64,000 nucleotides of DNA, taken from Akkermansia sp. (GTDB taxonomy: Bacteria > Verrucomicrobiota > Verrucomicrobiia > Verrucomicrobiales > Akkermansiaceae). Each line of letters begins with the position of its first letter. Position 1 is the stretch's first letter. Location of the stretch: contig JAFYWX010000043.1 in assembly GCA_017546445.1 (NCBI GenBank), positions 1-64,000 of the forward strand. The letters are read 5' to 3'. Positions 1 through 8,451 of the stretch are shown here, piece by piece. The notes under the pieces are model-generated. The model searched no databases. It worked only from the letters and a program-made list of their open reading frames with translations, and was not told the DNA's origin. The position numbers were made by a program, and so were the translations under genes.

Positions 1-191
1 CGCGTTCTGTCACCCGTTCCACGGGTTCTAATGACTTTTTACACTAAAACGAGTGGTTTCGCGGCTGACGCCGCTGCACCACTCGCTATTGTTATGTCGC
101 CCGTTTCACGGGCTCAATGTTCCGCTCGCTGACGCGAGCCCTCTGCTCGGCAAACTCCCATTTGGCGCAGCAATCTCTGGGACACATGTGA
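1..191. repeat. Modular repeat element, core type B, cut by the window edge
   Basis: This stretch matches the right arm of the large inverted repeat at 45.5 kb almost base for base, including the small palindromes cccgttccacggg, a stem around gcggctgacgccgc and ctcgctgacgcgag. It ends with a flank reading caaactcccatttggcgcag and then gggacacatgtga, which is the same end found on the type A copies at 5.5 and 9.5 kb. The window starts inside the element, so its left part is not visible. The short ORFs across it are products of the repeat and I do not regard them as genes. Confidence 0.75.
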
Positions 192-377
192 CCTGCAGCC
201 ATTTTGTTCAGGAATCGAGAGGAAAGGCAAAAACTGAAATCGAGTCCTTGCGAGTTCGACTACACCGCCCGGCGAGCAAACGGCAAGCCGTTCACCGATG
301 AAAAGCATGCAGCGTTCTGGTCATACCTGGACGGAAAAGAGCTCACACGCTTTTACTTGTCTGTGAGGGCGCTGTAG
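192..377 (+). pseudogene. Possible 3' remnant of an unknown gene, cut off by the repeat
   Basis: A frame open from the end of the repeat to a TAG stop encodes about 61 residues with ordinary composition, including the stretch EFDYTARRANGKPFTDEKHA. It has no start codon because it begins right at the repeat end. Its last bases overlap the end of the convergent beta-lactamase gene. I do not recognise the protein. It could be the tail of a gene interrupted by the repeat, or chance. Confidence 0.3.
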
Positions 378-1216
378 GTCATTTCCGCCAACTGTGCATG
401 GGCGTGGTTCATGGTAGCGGCATCCTCCGTACATGCGGTGATGAAGGAAACGATGCAGGCATAGCGGTCATCCGGCAAGCGGATAATTCCCACATCGTTA
501 TGAGCCAGCGTGCTCCCGCCCACAGTACCGGACGAGCCGGTCTTGTGGGCGAATGACAGCTTCTCGATCGGAAGCCCCGCTCTCAAACGGTCCTGCCCCG
601 TTGAGGTCTGCTCCATGTAAGCCAGCAACAAACGTGCCATGGGTGGCGTCAGCAGGGGGTGCTGTATGTGCAGAAACGCAGCGGAATGCAAATCCTCCAG
701 CACACGCAGCATGGCCGCAGGTGTAGCACAATTCAAAGACATAGCAGCGACACCTGAAGCCATTTCCTTCTCCGTAGCGGCTATGTGCAAGGGAAAATCC
801 GTACCATAGTGCATTTTGAAAAACTGCTGCACACTCTGCGGACCACCTACAAGCCGGAAGAGATAATTGCACGCATTGTTATCGCTCTCGCACAATGAGG
901 CCAGCAAGAGGGATTCCAGAGAAAAAGAACCGCCCTTCGGAAAACGCTTTTGCATGGGGCTCCAGGTATTCGGTGCCATATCCGCCTCCGCCAGTTGGTA
1001 ATGTTCTACAAGCCGGAGCTTGCCTTGTTCCACATGGTGCAGCACCACCACAGCCAGCGGCAGCTTCACCACACTCATGAGGGGGAAAAATTCGTGCTCA
1101 TAGCGGGTCAGTTGCGCCACCGGCTCACCATTAAGGGCCACTGCCGTCCCATGCCGCATACCTGCCATTGCCTCGCCCAGTAACGTCAAAAGAACAATGA
1201 AAAGAAACCGCATCAT
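353..1216 (-). CDS. Class A beta-lactamase (PER/CfxA-like branch)
   Basis: The protein is a predicted secreted serine beta-lactamase that hydrolyses beta-lactam antibiotics in the periplasm. The first ~18 residues form a signal peptide. The active-site motifs are in order: SVVK (Ser48, Lys51), SDN at 111-113, a Glu near 149-151 where the omega loop should be, and KTG at 225-227. The length of 287 residues fits class A. Two adjacent ATGs are possible (1216 and 1213); AAGGAG lies 5 nt and 8 nt upstream of them, so the second has the more usual spacing. A clear Shine-Dalgarno sequence is unusual in this window. The gene sits beside repeat and IS relics, which suggests accessory DNA. Substrate range cannot be read from the sequence. 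Confidence 0.88.
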   Translation of the reverse strand: MMRFLFIVLLTLLGEAMAGMRHGTAVALNGEPVAQLTRYEHEFFPLMSVVKLPLAVVVLHHVEQGKLRLVEHYQLAEADMAPNTWSPMQKRFPKGGSFSLESLLLASLCESDNNACNYLFRLVGGPQSVQQFFKMHYGTDFPLHIAATEKEMASGVAAMSLNCATPAAMLRVLEDLHSAAFLHIQHPLLTPPMARLLLAYMEQTSTGQDRLRAGLPIEKLSFAHKTGSSGTVGGSTLAHNDVGIIRLPDDRYACIVSFITACTEDAATMNHAHAQLAEMTYSALTDK

Positions 1217-1246
1217 GATGACTCCTTATTTTTACCTCGTGTATGT

Positions 1247-2269
1247 TTATTCTTCCAGTCTGGGCAGCTCCATCTGGCGGTCGAAGTCGGATTGGAAAAG
1301 TCTGTCCTGGGTTACTCTGTACTTTTCGAACTCATTTTCGGCGTGTTCCCTGGCAATTTCGGCAGATATCCTTCCTGCATCCTGCAGAAGCTCCCGGTCA
1401 TCAGCTTGCAGAATGCGGTCCAGGTGACGAGCCCAATCTTCCATAGTCATGGGAATCTGGCGTTTAGCGCGGTTCTCTGCCAGGTCAAGATAAGCGCTCA
1501 CTATACGGCCCAGTTCTTCCAGTTCATTTTCTTTCAGGTAGTTTTTTGCCACAACTACATCAGTCCTGACAATTTTACCATGCGGAGCATTTTCCCAAGT
1601 TGTCAGCCCCATATGCTCCACCTCAGCATCTGCACGTTCCATAATCAGTTCTGCTGCAGTATGCCCATGGACAGCATAATGAAGCTTATTCTGAACCTTA
1701 GCGTAAAAGGCACGGGTTTCCGGTGCATGAGCATCGTAATCCATGCTGGTGGCATAGATATCTGTAATCTTCTGGTAGAAGCGGCGCTCGCTGAGGCGGA
1801 TTTCGCGTATCTCGGCCAGCAGGTGCTCAAAGTAATCATGCCCCAGGAACTTGCCATTTTCCATTCGCTTGCGGTCGAGCACATAGCCTCGAATGGCAAA
1901 GTCTCTTAACACCGCCGTAGCCCATTGGCGAAATTGTGTAGCCCGCTTACTGTTAACTCGGTAGCCTACCGCTATGATAACATCAAGATTGTAGAAAAGT
2001 GTTTCTCTATTTACGTTTCGATTCCCCTCTCTCCGAACCTGTCGGATTTTCCGACAAGTTGACGTCTCCTCCAATTCCTCCTCTGCATATATGTGCTGAA
2101 TATGCTCCAAAACATTAGTTCTCGAGCTGCCATACAACGATGCCATCATTTGCTGAGTCAGCCACACAGTATCATCTTCAAGGCGTACTTCTATGCCCTC
2201 CGCATCGCCTTGCATGGCGAAGATTAGGAACTCAGCTGTACTATTGCGAATCTGTTGGTTCTTTTTCAT
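1247..2269 (-). CDS. RhuM family protein (virulence RhuM / DNA-binding-like)
   Basis: The family is widespread on genomic islands and named after a Salmonella pathogenicity-island gene; its biochemical role is not settled. The family core is visible: a segment beginning near VWLTQQMMASLYGSSRTNV, then ETLFYNLDVIIAVGYRVNS, then TQFRQWATAVLRDFAIRGYV, followed by a helical C-terminal half. I start at the ATG that gives MKKNQQIRNS, because the 22 codons upstream look unlike the family; there is no Shine-Dalgarno sequence. It lies tail to head with the beta-lactamase 31 bp away and next to an IS481 relic, consistent with accessory DNA. It may act on DNA, but this is inference. Confidence 0.8.
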   Translation of the reverse strand: MKKNQQIRNSTAEFLIFAMQGDAEGIEVRLEDDTVWLTQQMMASLYGSSRTNVLEHIQHIYAEEELEETSTCRKIRQVRREGNRNVNRETLFYNLDVIIAVGYRVNSKRATQFRQWATAVLRDFAIRGYVLDRKRMENGKFLGHDYFEHLLAEIREIRLSERRFYQKITDIYATSMDYDAHAPETRAFYAKVQNKLHYAVHGHTAAELIMERADAEVEHMGLTTWENAPHGKIVRTDVVVAKNYLKENELEELGRIVSAYLDLAENRAKRQIPMTMEDWARHLDRILQADDRELLQDAGRISAEIAREHAENEFEKYRVTQDRLFQSDFDRQMELPRLEE

Positions 2270-2476
2270 AGCATGAATAAAAGGCTGTAGGAAACGAGAG
2301 GAATAAGAATCACTACTGCACCCAGATTGTACCACTTATCCAAGTTTTTTCTAGCACAAAATGAGCTGGGCATCATTCAAAAAATTTTCCCACAGAAGGC
2401 ATGAACCAAGCATTAAAAATACCATTTGTCTGAGTTGTAGCCCGAACGGAGCAATAAACTGCCAAAAATGGCGCGA
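2270..2476. other. Non-coding gap
   Basis: I see no gene, RNA or clear repeat here. It is A/T-richer than its surroundings and separates the RhuM gene from the IS481 relic. Confidence 0.5.
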
Positions 2477-2916
2477 GCCCAGGACAGGGTAACAAAAAAG
2501 TACCACCACATAGGTAACACAAGTTCCAGGACATAGGTTACACTTTTGGATAGACATGTGGCATAATCTCATTATGCCATGGAACACCAAGAGTAGTAAT
2601 CAAATGAGAATCGAATTCATAAAGCTTGTAAGGCAGCCGGAGGCCTGTAAATCAACCAACTAAGCTATCTGAGAGGGTTCTGTTACGCATAGTCAGCATA
2701 CGTGTCGCACACAAGCATTGGGGAGCTGATAAAATACGCGCCATTTTGAAAAGAGAACACTTTTCTCCGCTGCCCGGGCGCACGACCATTCATCGAGTAT
2801 TGAGGCTGGCTGGCCTTATCAACCTGCGCCGTAGGCGCACACCCAGACTTGATAATTTGCGGCTTGTTCAAGATGGGGGCCTGACCTGCAAGTTAATGAT
2901 GAATGGACAATTGATT
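2477..2916 (+). mobile_element. Decayed IS481-family element
   Basis: The left part contains two direct motifs, aggtaacac and aggttacac, of the type found at ends of such elements. A transposase N-terminus follows at 2574-2663 (MPWNTKSSNQMRIEFIKLVR, then QPEACKSTN and a stop). A second fragment in another frame, about 2668-2880, reads HWGADKIRAILKRE and TTIHRVLRLAGLINLRRRR, the helix-turn-helix region of IS481 transposases. A third, again frame-shifted, reads VNDEWTIDF, the start of the DDE catalytic domain. Everything after that is missing, replaced by half of the short repeat element. The element cannot be active. Confidence 0.75.
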
Positions 2917-2995
2917 TTAGCATAAAGAGAGTGGCTGGCGCCAAAACGGTGTTGATAATGCAGCCATTTGTGAAATCTTTGGGACATATGTGCGT
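2917..2995 (+). repeat. Half copy of the modular repeat element
   Basis: The segment from ttttagcataaagag to tttgggacatatgtg matches the right third of the complete copy at 5.5 kb, including gccaaaacggtgttgataatgcag in spaced form. The core and left end are absent. It joins directly onto the truncated IS481 transposase. Confidence 0.7.
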
Positions 2996-3051
2996 ATTGC
3001 CTCAAAATAAAAACGAACCCAAGGGTCACACGTGAGACTAATCGATTTTCC

Positions 3052-3080
3052 TTGACCGCAGCGATTAAATCCTCTATAAA
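3052..3080 (+). promoter_or_regulatory. Promoter of the PEP-CTERM gene at 3091
   Basis: The -35 box TTGACC and the -10 box TATAAA are 17 bp apart, and the ATG follows 10 nt after the -10 box. The expected transcript would have a leader of only a few nucleotides. Confidence 0.6.
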
Positions 3081-3090
3081 CAGAATACGT

Positions 3091-4614
3091 ATGAAACAAA
3101 CTCTCTTCCTTCTATTGGCGACGGCAACAGCGCTGCATGCAGAGGATTATGCCTTTACAGCGCGCAGCACCTCCCTTACAGGCTCTGTGAGCGGCTACGA
3201 TAAGGTGACAGCCAGCGCCATCTCCGCCAGTTTTGGTGGGGCTATCGGTGCAATAAAGGCAAATAATGAGTTCAGTATAAGCGAGAATGGCGATGTAATA
3301 CTGTCCGACTGCAGCACAACAAACAAGGGTGGCCTTTTCTACCTGAACCAAAGTTCATATACCACACCTCAGCAGCATACTACGCTCAACATTTCTGACA
3401 ACACCGGAAGCGTCTCCATCAGCAACAACTATTCCAAGTCATATGGTGGCGCTATTGCGGCGGATAATAACGGCTCTTACCCGGAGTACTACACCATTAT
3501 CAATATCAGCGGCAATACCGGCGCTGTTAAGTTCACCGGGAATAATACCGATGGTAGCGGCGGCGCTATCAGAAGCGATGGTAAGCTGAATATCTGCAAC
3601 AATGGCAGTGTCTCCTTTACCGCCAATGCCGTAAACATGGCCAATGGTAACTGGGGTGGTGCTATCTACATGGGCGTTTCTACAGAGAACGCATTGAATA
3701 TCAGCGGAAATGATACCGTTGAGTTCCGAGGCAATTACCTATACAAGTCTCAGAGCACCTATGTCCCGGAGGCAACTGTACGCCTCAACTCCATTTACCA
3801 GAAAGGAACGAACCAGGCCAATTATATTTCTGCCAAGACAGGTGGCAGCGTGGTCTTCTATGATGCCATTCTTACCGAATCCGCCGGAAGCAGGGCCAGC
3901 TATGAACTGAATGCCGATTACACAGACGCCAACGGGGCAACCCAGAAGGCCGGCGGCACCATCACGTTCTCAGGTAAGTATGTGCAGCAGGATTTGGCGG
4001 CATTTGATGGCGCAGTGGGTGATGTAACCGGCTCACTCACCAGCACTCTGGCTGCAAATACCACTCTGCACAACGGCACGCTGAGCATCGAGGATAAGGC
4101 TGTGCTGCAGACAAAGAATCTCACCATTAACGGTGGGGCACAGCTTACCTTGCAGGATGGCACATGTGAAACACTTGCCGGTGGGACCTTGCTCTTCCAG
4201 GAGGGTAGCGTCATGGCCGCCTCTGGCTGCAATACGCTGAGCGCTCAGAGCATCACATTCGAGGAAAATACCACACTTACGCTGACTCTTGGTGAAATCA
4301 ACCAGGAGAACGCCCTCATCAGCCTGGCTACGGGCGATGTCTCCTTCTCCCTGGGCACGATAGACTTTATCGGCATCGATACCCTTGCCGAAGGTCAATA
4401 CCTGGTATTGACCCTGGCGGAAGCTGAGCTTTCGACCATGGAATGGAATACTGATGAGCTTACGGTCAAGGGACTGACGGCAGGCGATTCAATCGCATGG
4501 AATGAAAGCGGCACGGCGCTGTACCTGAACCACAAGATTATTCCCGAGCCCACCACAGCAACGCTTTCCCTGCTGGCTCTCTGTGGTCTGGCTGCTCGCC
4601 GCCGCCGCAAGTAA
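3091..4614 (+). CDS. Secreted PEP-CTERM protein with beta-helix-like repeats
   Basis: The protein has 507 residues and a signal peptide (MKQTLFLLLATATALHA). The body is rich in Gly, Asn, Ser and Thr, with recurring short patterns such as NISGNTGAVKFTGN and GGAI, which suggest a right-handed beta-helix like those of autotransporter passenger domains. The C-terminus is a PEP-CTERM sorting signal: PEP, a hydrophobic segment, then ARRRRK. In known systems this tail is cut by an exosortase and the protein goes to the cell surface or matrix. I start at the ATG 10 nt after a good -10 box; an upstream extension of 13 codons lacks a signal-peptide start. The ligand or role is unknown. Confidence 0.8.
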   Translation: MKQTLFLLLATATALHAEDYAFTARSTSLTGSVSGYDKVTASAISASFGGAIGAIKANNEFSISENGDVILSDCSTTNKGGLFYLNQSSYTTPQQHTTLNISDNTGSVSISNNYSKSYGGAIAADNNGSYPEYYTIINISGNTGAVKFTGNNTDGSGGAIRSDGKLNICNNGSVSFTANAVNMANGNWGGAIYMGVSTENALNISGNDTVEFRGNYLYKSQSTYVPEATVRLNSIYQKGTNQANYISAKTGGSVVFYDAILTESAGSRASYELNADYTDANGATQKAGGTITFSGKYVQQDLAAFDGAVGDVTGSLTSTLAANTTLHNGTLSIEDKAVLQTKNLTINGGAQLTLQDGTCETLAGGTLLFQEGSVMAASGCNTLSAQSITFEENTTLTLTLGEINQENALISLATGDVSFSLGTIDFIGIDTLAEGQYLVLTLAEAELSTMEWNTDELTVKGLTAGDSIAWNESGTALYLNHKIIPEPTTATLSLLALCGLAARRRRK

Positions 4615-4655
4615 GACGGAACATTTTCATGCGGGGTAACTAAGCCCCACATTAC

Positions 4656-4696
4656 AAGTTCCCGCCCCTGGATTTCATATCCACGGGCGGGGACTT
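4656..4696 (+). terminator. Hairpin after the PEP-CTERM gene
   Basis: Two arms of about 17 nt (agttcccgcccctggat and its near complement) enclose a 5-nt loop. Only a weak T stretch follows. It lies between two converging genes and could work on both. Confidence 0.55.
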
Positions 4697-4720
4697 CGTT
4701 TATCTCATACGCGTATGTAA

Positions 4721-5465
4721 TCAGGCGCCCTGCTCCTCTGCGTTCAGCGCGGCCAGAGCAGCAATGCTTTCTTCATCTCCCTCTTCGGCGCAGGCCTGAA
4801 GATACTGCATACCTTTTTCCTTATCCGGACGGCCAGCCAGACCGCGCAGATGAATCAGGCCCAGGAAATAGGCAGAGCGGCAATGCCCCATAGCATAGGC
4901 ACGCTGGAAGAAATCGAGAGCACGCTTGTAATTGCGACGAGCCCCCATGCCCTCGTAGTAGCAAACGCCTACCATGTGAAGGGCTTCAGCCTCTCCCAGA
5001 TTGGCGGCCTTCTGGTAGTAACGCAGGGCAATCTCGAAATCCTGCCTCACCCCCCCTGCCCATGGCGTAATTCCGGGCGAGGCCCATGCAGCAATCGGCA
5101 TCCTCCGGGTCGAGGCGATGCCATTTCCGGTAGTAACCCATGGCGGCCGTATAGTCCTCAAGAGCCTCGCAAAGCGGGGCCAGAAGGCTGTACAGCTGGC
5201 CGCAGGGATTCACAGGCTCCGCCTGCTCCAGCAGGTTGCGGGTTTCCCCGGGGGAGCAGCCAAGCTCCTCCATGTGAGCAGCATACACACGGGCCAGATA
5301 GAAAGCACACCCGGTGTTGCCACAATCGATGGCTTTCTGGAAATACTCCACAGCGCGCTTTAAATCATCATAACCAGGCAGACCGGGTTCATACAGCATA
5401 CCCAGCATGCAGTACGCCTCACCCGGCGTCTCCTCGACCATGGCCAGCGCCCACTGCTCCAGCTA
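4721..5465 (-). pseudogene. Sel1-repeat (TPR-like) protein, truncated and frameshifted
   Basis: Sel1 repeats of about 36 residues are clear in two frames, for example GEAEALHMVGVCYYEGMGA, RSAYFLGLIHLRGLAGR and TGCAFYLARVYAAHMEEL. The reading frame changes at a run of seven C at 5050-5056 (G on the coding strand). Upstream, the frame runs only to a TAG at 5463-5465, exactly where the short repeat element begins, so the start and signal region are missing. Sel1 proteins are generally binding scaffolds. The copy is probably inactive. The frameshift could be an assembly error or slippage in the C tract, but the missing 5' end is independent of that. Confidence 0.8.
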
Positions 5466-5717
5466 TCCCTGATGTGTCCCAAAGAATGCCTGCGCCAAAT
5501 GGGAGTTTGGCGGGCAGCTGTTTTTGTCGGAGCAAGGGACTTTAGTCCCTCATCGCTTGAGTTTTCGGGACTGAAGTCCCGTGCTCCGATTGATTTCTAA
5601 CCCCGCCAAATCGCCATCTTTAGCGCATAAAGAGGGGTGGGGGGGCTGACTCCAAAGGTGTGCCAAAACAGTGTTGATAATGCAGTCAATTGTGACATCT
5701 TTTGGACACATCCAGAA
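5466..5717. mobile_element. MITE-like modular repeat, core type A, complete copy
   Basis: The copy is about 250 bp with imperfect terminal inverted repeats: gatgtgtcccaaaga on the left and the complement of gatgtgtccaaaaga on the right. The core at 5529-5587 has an outer stem (GGAGCA/TGCTCC) holding two hairpins with the same arms (GGGACT-AGTCCC). It has no coding capacity, so it resembles a miniature inverted-repeat transposable element. It abuts the truncated Sel1 gene. No clear target-site duplication is visible. Confidence 0.7.
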
Positions 5718-5754
5718 ATCAGCAGGAATTATCCCAAATTTTGGTTCTTTTAGC

Positions 5755-5783
5755 TTGTCAGGAGGAAGCTAATTTTGTATACT
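5755..5783 (+). promoter_or_regulatory. Promoter of the PEP-CTERM gene at 5883
   Basis: TTGTCA and TATACT are separated by 17 bp. The ATG is about 100 nt downstream, so this gene, unlike many others here, should have a real 5' leader. I see no riboswitch-like structure in it. Confidence 0.6.
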
Positions 5784-5882
5784 ACGCTCAGCGAACTGTG
5801 AACACCCCTCGTTCTCTCTGCAAGCGTGCGTGCGGAGCAAGGTGTGTAACTGGCGCAGAACTTACCAAAACAACCAATCAAC

Positions 5883-6632
5883 ATGAAGAAGACACTTGCA
5901 GCTCTGATGATTCTTGCAGGCGTGGCCATGGGTGCTGAACCCCTGCTCACCATGGATTTCACCGCTCTGACGGGAAACACCAACGACAACACCCCCGCCG
6001 GCTGGACTGTTGGCCAGTATAAGGGTGGGAACAACACCCCCTTCTACAACTTTGGCGGAAATGGTGCAGAAATTGCCCAGCCGTGGAAGCAGAACTACCT
6101 CATCACGAGCCTGGCTCTTGACTCCCAGGGCACATATGCTATCACCTTCACCGTGAAGAATGGCAGCGAGGACACAGGTAACATGTTCTTCCTGAGCTCC
6201 GATACGTACAGCATCGTAATCGGTAACTCCTATAACTCCAACAGCGAAATTTACGTTGGTACGCTGGCCGAAGCAACAGGTGACGCTTTCGCCTCCTTCC
6301 AGACAGACACCGGCAAGAATCCCACCGTGCTCGCCAACTCCACGGGCCTCGATGTCAGCGGCACTATTTCCTACACCCTGACCATGAATGGCGGCAACAT
6401 GACCGTTGATGCTGCTCTCAGCAACGGCGCAAGCTGGAACACCACCATCACCGGTCTCGAGGATGTAACTTTCAACAAGCTTGGCTTCATGATTGACGGT
6501 GCTGTAGGTGGTGCCAGTATTCTGGGCATCAACGTAACGGCTCCTGAGTCCCCTGTTGTTCCCGAGCCTGCTACGGCTACTCTTTCTCTGCTTGCCCTGG
6601 CCGGCCTTGCCGCCCGCCGTCGCCGCAAGTAA
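5883..6632 (+). CDS. Secreted PEP-CTERM protein
   Basis: The protein has 249 residues: a signal peptide (MKKTLAALMILAGVAMGA), a Gly/Asn/Thr-rich body with alternating hydrophobic strands that could form a jelly-roll like those of LamG or concanavalin folds, and a C-terminal PEP-CTERM tail (VPEPATATLSLLALAGLAAR followed by basic residues). It is predicted to be exported and sorted by an exosortase. Its tail is nearly identical to that of the gene at 3091, but the bodies do not align, so they share the sorting route rather than a function. The gene stands alone, with its own promoter and a strong terminator. The function is unknown. Confidence 0.8.
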   Translation: MKKTLAALMILAGVAMGAEPLLTMDFTALTGNTNDNTPAGWTVGQYKGGNNTPFYNFGGNGAEIAQPWKQNYLITSLALDSQGTYAITFTVKNGSEDTGNMFFLSSDTYSIVIGNSYNSNSEIYVGTLAEATGDAFASFQTDTGKNPTVLANSTGLDVSGTISYTLTMNGGNMTVDAALSNGASWNTTITGLEDVTFNKLGFMIDGAVGGASILGINVTAPESPVVPEPATATLSLLALAGLAARRRRK

Positions 6633-6656
6633 GAATAAGCGAAGCAAATTCATTTC

Positions 6657-6690
6657 AAAGGCCGTTGCTCCACTGGGCAACGGCCTTTTT
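6657..6690 (+). terminator. Rho-independent terminator
   Basis: The 12-bp stem aaaggccgttgc/gcaacggccttt with an 8-nt loop runs into TTTTT, directly after the PEP-CTERM gene. Confidence 0.88.
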
Positions 6691-6715
6691 ACTATTGCGA
6701 AAAAATTACAGATGT

Positions 6716-6842
6716 AAATTGGAGTTTGTCGGGCAGCTATTTTTGTCGGAGCAAGGGACTTTAGTCCCTCATCGCTTGAGTTTTCGGGACTGAAGTCCCG
6801 TGCTCCGATTGATTTCTAACCCCGCCAAATCGCTTTAGCGCA
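6716..6842. repeat. Modular repeat element, core type A, ends missing
   Basis: The core at 6748-6806 is identical to that at 5529-5587, and the inner flanks (ggagtttgtcgggcagc and ccccgccaaatcgc) are kept. The outer thirds with the terminal repeats are absent. The next ~60 bp up to the gatB terminator hold nothing I recognise except a small cccc-gggg hairpin. Confidence 0.75.
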
Positions 6843-6903
6843 ACAATGATGCTCGCAAATCGAGGGGCCTTGCACTCGTCCCCGGGCATACGGGGAGATA
6901 TAT

Positions 6904-6953
6904 AAAAAAAGCGTCTGGGGTTGCGCCATCTGCGAAGCACCTACCCCAGACGC
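6904..6953 (-). terminator. Terminator of gatB
   Basis: On the minus strand, gcgtctggggt pairs with accccagacgc and is followed by seven T. Confidence 0.85.
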
Positions 6954-6966
6954 CGCACATATCATT

Positions 6967-8430
6967 TTACAACCCCAGCTTGGCGAGGATAATCTCGGTC
7001 ACCATCTTGGGATTCGGCTTGGGGTTGCTCACCTTCATCACCTTGCCGGTAAGGGCGTTGATGAGCTTCATATTGCCACCTTTCACGATTTCCACCATAT
7101 CCGGATTCTCCTCCAGCACCTGTGCCACCACGGCATCGAGAGCGTTGGTGTCGGTCTTCTTGAAGCCCATGGCGGCGGCGGCATCTGCAGCGCTCATGCC
7201 GGTGTCCCACATCTTCTCCAGCACCTCGCGAGCCTGGTTGTTGGAAACAAGGCCGTCCTCGATGATATCCACCAGACCGGCGAGAGCCTTGGGAGCCAGC
7301 GGGCAGGTCTCAATGCTGAGCTCCTTCTCTGCCAGCACGGAGACCAGGTTATTGATAACCCAGTTGGCCACCTTGCGCGGAGCCTTGCTGCCGGCAGCGG
7401 CTTCCTCGAAATAGCGGCAGAGCTTGAAATCGCCCACCAGCGTGTTGGCATCTGCTACAGGCAGGCCGTAATCAGCCTGCAGGCGGGCGTGCAGCGCATC
7501 CGGCAGCTCGGGCAGCTCATGCTTCACCTTCTCCACCAGCGGCGCGGTCTGCACCGGAATGAGATCCGGGCAGGTGTGGTAGCGGTAATCGTGAGCATTC
7601 TCCTTGGTGCGCATCACAATACTTTCGCCCAGGGTGTCATCCCAACGGCGGGTGGACTGCACCTGGGCAATGCCCATATCCAGCTCCTCAGCCTGGCGGT
7701 GAATCTCATAAATGAGCGCACGGCGGGCAGCAGACATGGAGTTGATGTTCTTCATCTCAATCTTGGCGCCCAGTTCCTTCTGGCCCTTGGGACGCAGGGA
7801 TACGTTCACGTCGCAGCGCATCTGCCCCTTCTCCATATCGGCATCAGAGATGCCGGCGCAAATCATCATCTGCTGCAGGCTCTTCAGGTAGGCGTAGGTT
7901 TCCTCCGGGCTGGTCAGATCCGGGGCGGAAACAATCTCCATGAGCGGCGTGCCGCCGCGGTTGTAGTCCACCAGGGAATAGCCGCTGTAGTGGGTAAGCT
8001 TAGCGGCATCCTCCTCCAGGTGGATGTGGTCCAGCTTCACCGTGCGCACCACCGGGCCATCGGCCTTCACCTTGCAATCAGCGGGGTATGCCCAGGCATA
8101 CAGCGGCACCTCGCCCCCGATGCAGAGCGGCAGGTCGAGCTGGCTGGTCTGGTAATTCTTGGGCATATCGGCATAGAAATAGTTCTTGCGGTCCCACTTG
8201 GAAACGGGGGGCGTGGTGCAGCCCAGCATCATACCCGTGAGGATGGTGCGCTCTATGGCGTATTTATTCAGCACAGGCAGAGCACCGGGCATGCCCAGGC
8301 AGGTGGGGCATACGTTTGTGTTCGGCTCATAGCCGAACCCGGCCTTGCAGGAGCAGAACATCTTGGTTTCCGTCTTAATCTGGCAGTGCACTTCCAGACC
8401 AATAGTCACGAGGTAATCAGAAACAGGCAT
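6967..8430 (-). CDS. gatB: Aspartyl/glutamyl-tRNA(Asn/Gln) amidotransferase subunit B
   Basis: GatB is the kinase-amidase partner of GatCAB, which converts misacylated Asp-tRNA(Asn) or Glu-tRNA(Gln) to the amide form. The N-terminal catalytic domain starts VTIGLEVHCQIKTETKMFCSC with the family signature, then LVDYNRGGTPLMEIVS and IEMKNINSMSAARRAL. The C-terminal part is the helical YqeY-like tail that binds tRNA. The length of 487 residues is normal. gatA and gatC are not in the window. Because glnS is also present (28,677), the enzyme here may serve mainly tRNA(Asn); this is inference. Confidence 0.97.
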   Translation of the reverse strand: MPVSDYLVTIGLEVHCQIKTETKMFCSCKAGFGYEPNTNVCPTCLGMPGALPVLNKYAIERTILTGMMLGCTTPPVSKWDRKNYFYADMPKNYQTSQLDLPLCIGGEVPLYAWAYPADCKVKADGPVVRTVKLDHIHLEEDAAKLTHYSGYSLVDYNRGGTPLMEIVSAPDLTSPEETYAYLKSLQQMMICAGISDADMEKGQMRCDVNVSLRPKGQKELGAKIEMKNINSMSAARRALIYEIHRQAEELDMGIAQVQSTRRWDDTLGESIVMRTKENAHDYRYHTCPDLIPVQTAPLVEKVKHELPELPDALHARLQADYGLPVADANTLVGDFKLCRYFEEAAAGSKAPRKVANWVINNLVSVLAEKELSIETCPLAPKALAGLVDIIEDGLVSNNQAREVLEKMWDTGMSAADAAAAMGFKKTDTNALDAVVAQVLEENPDMVEIVKGGNMKLINALTGKVMKVSNPKPNPKMVTEIILAKLGL

Positions 8431-8451
8431 GATTAATCTTTGCGTATGAGT

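Noticed and set aside
53..301. Small ORFs across the left-edge repeat
   Set aside because: The same sequence occurs as a non-coding repeat at 45.7 kb, and the frames are not conserved between copies.
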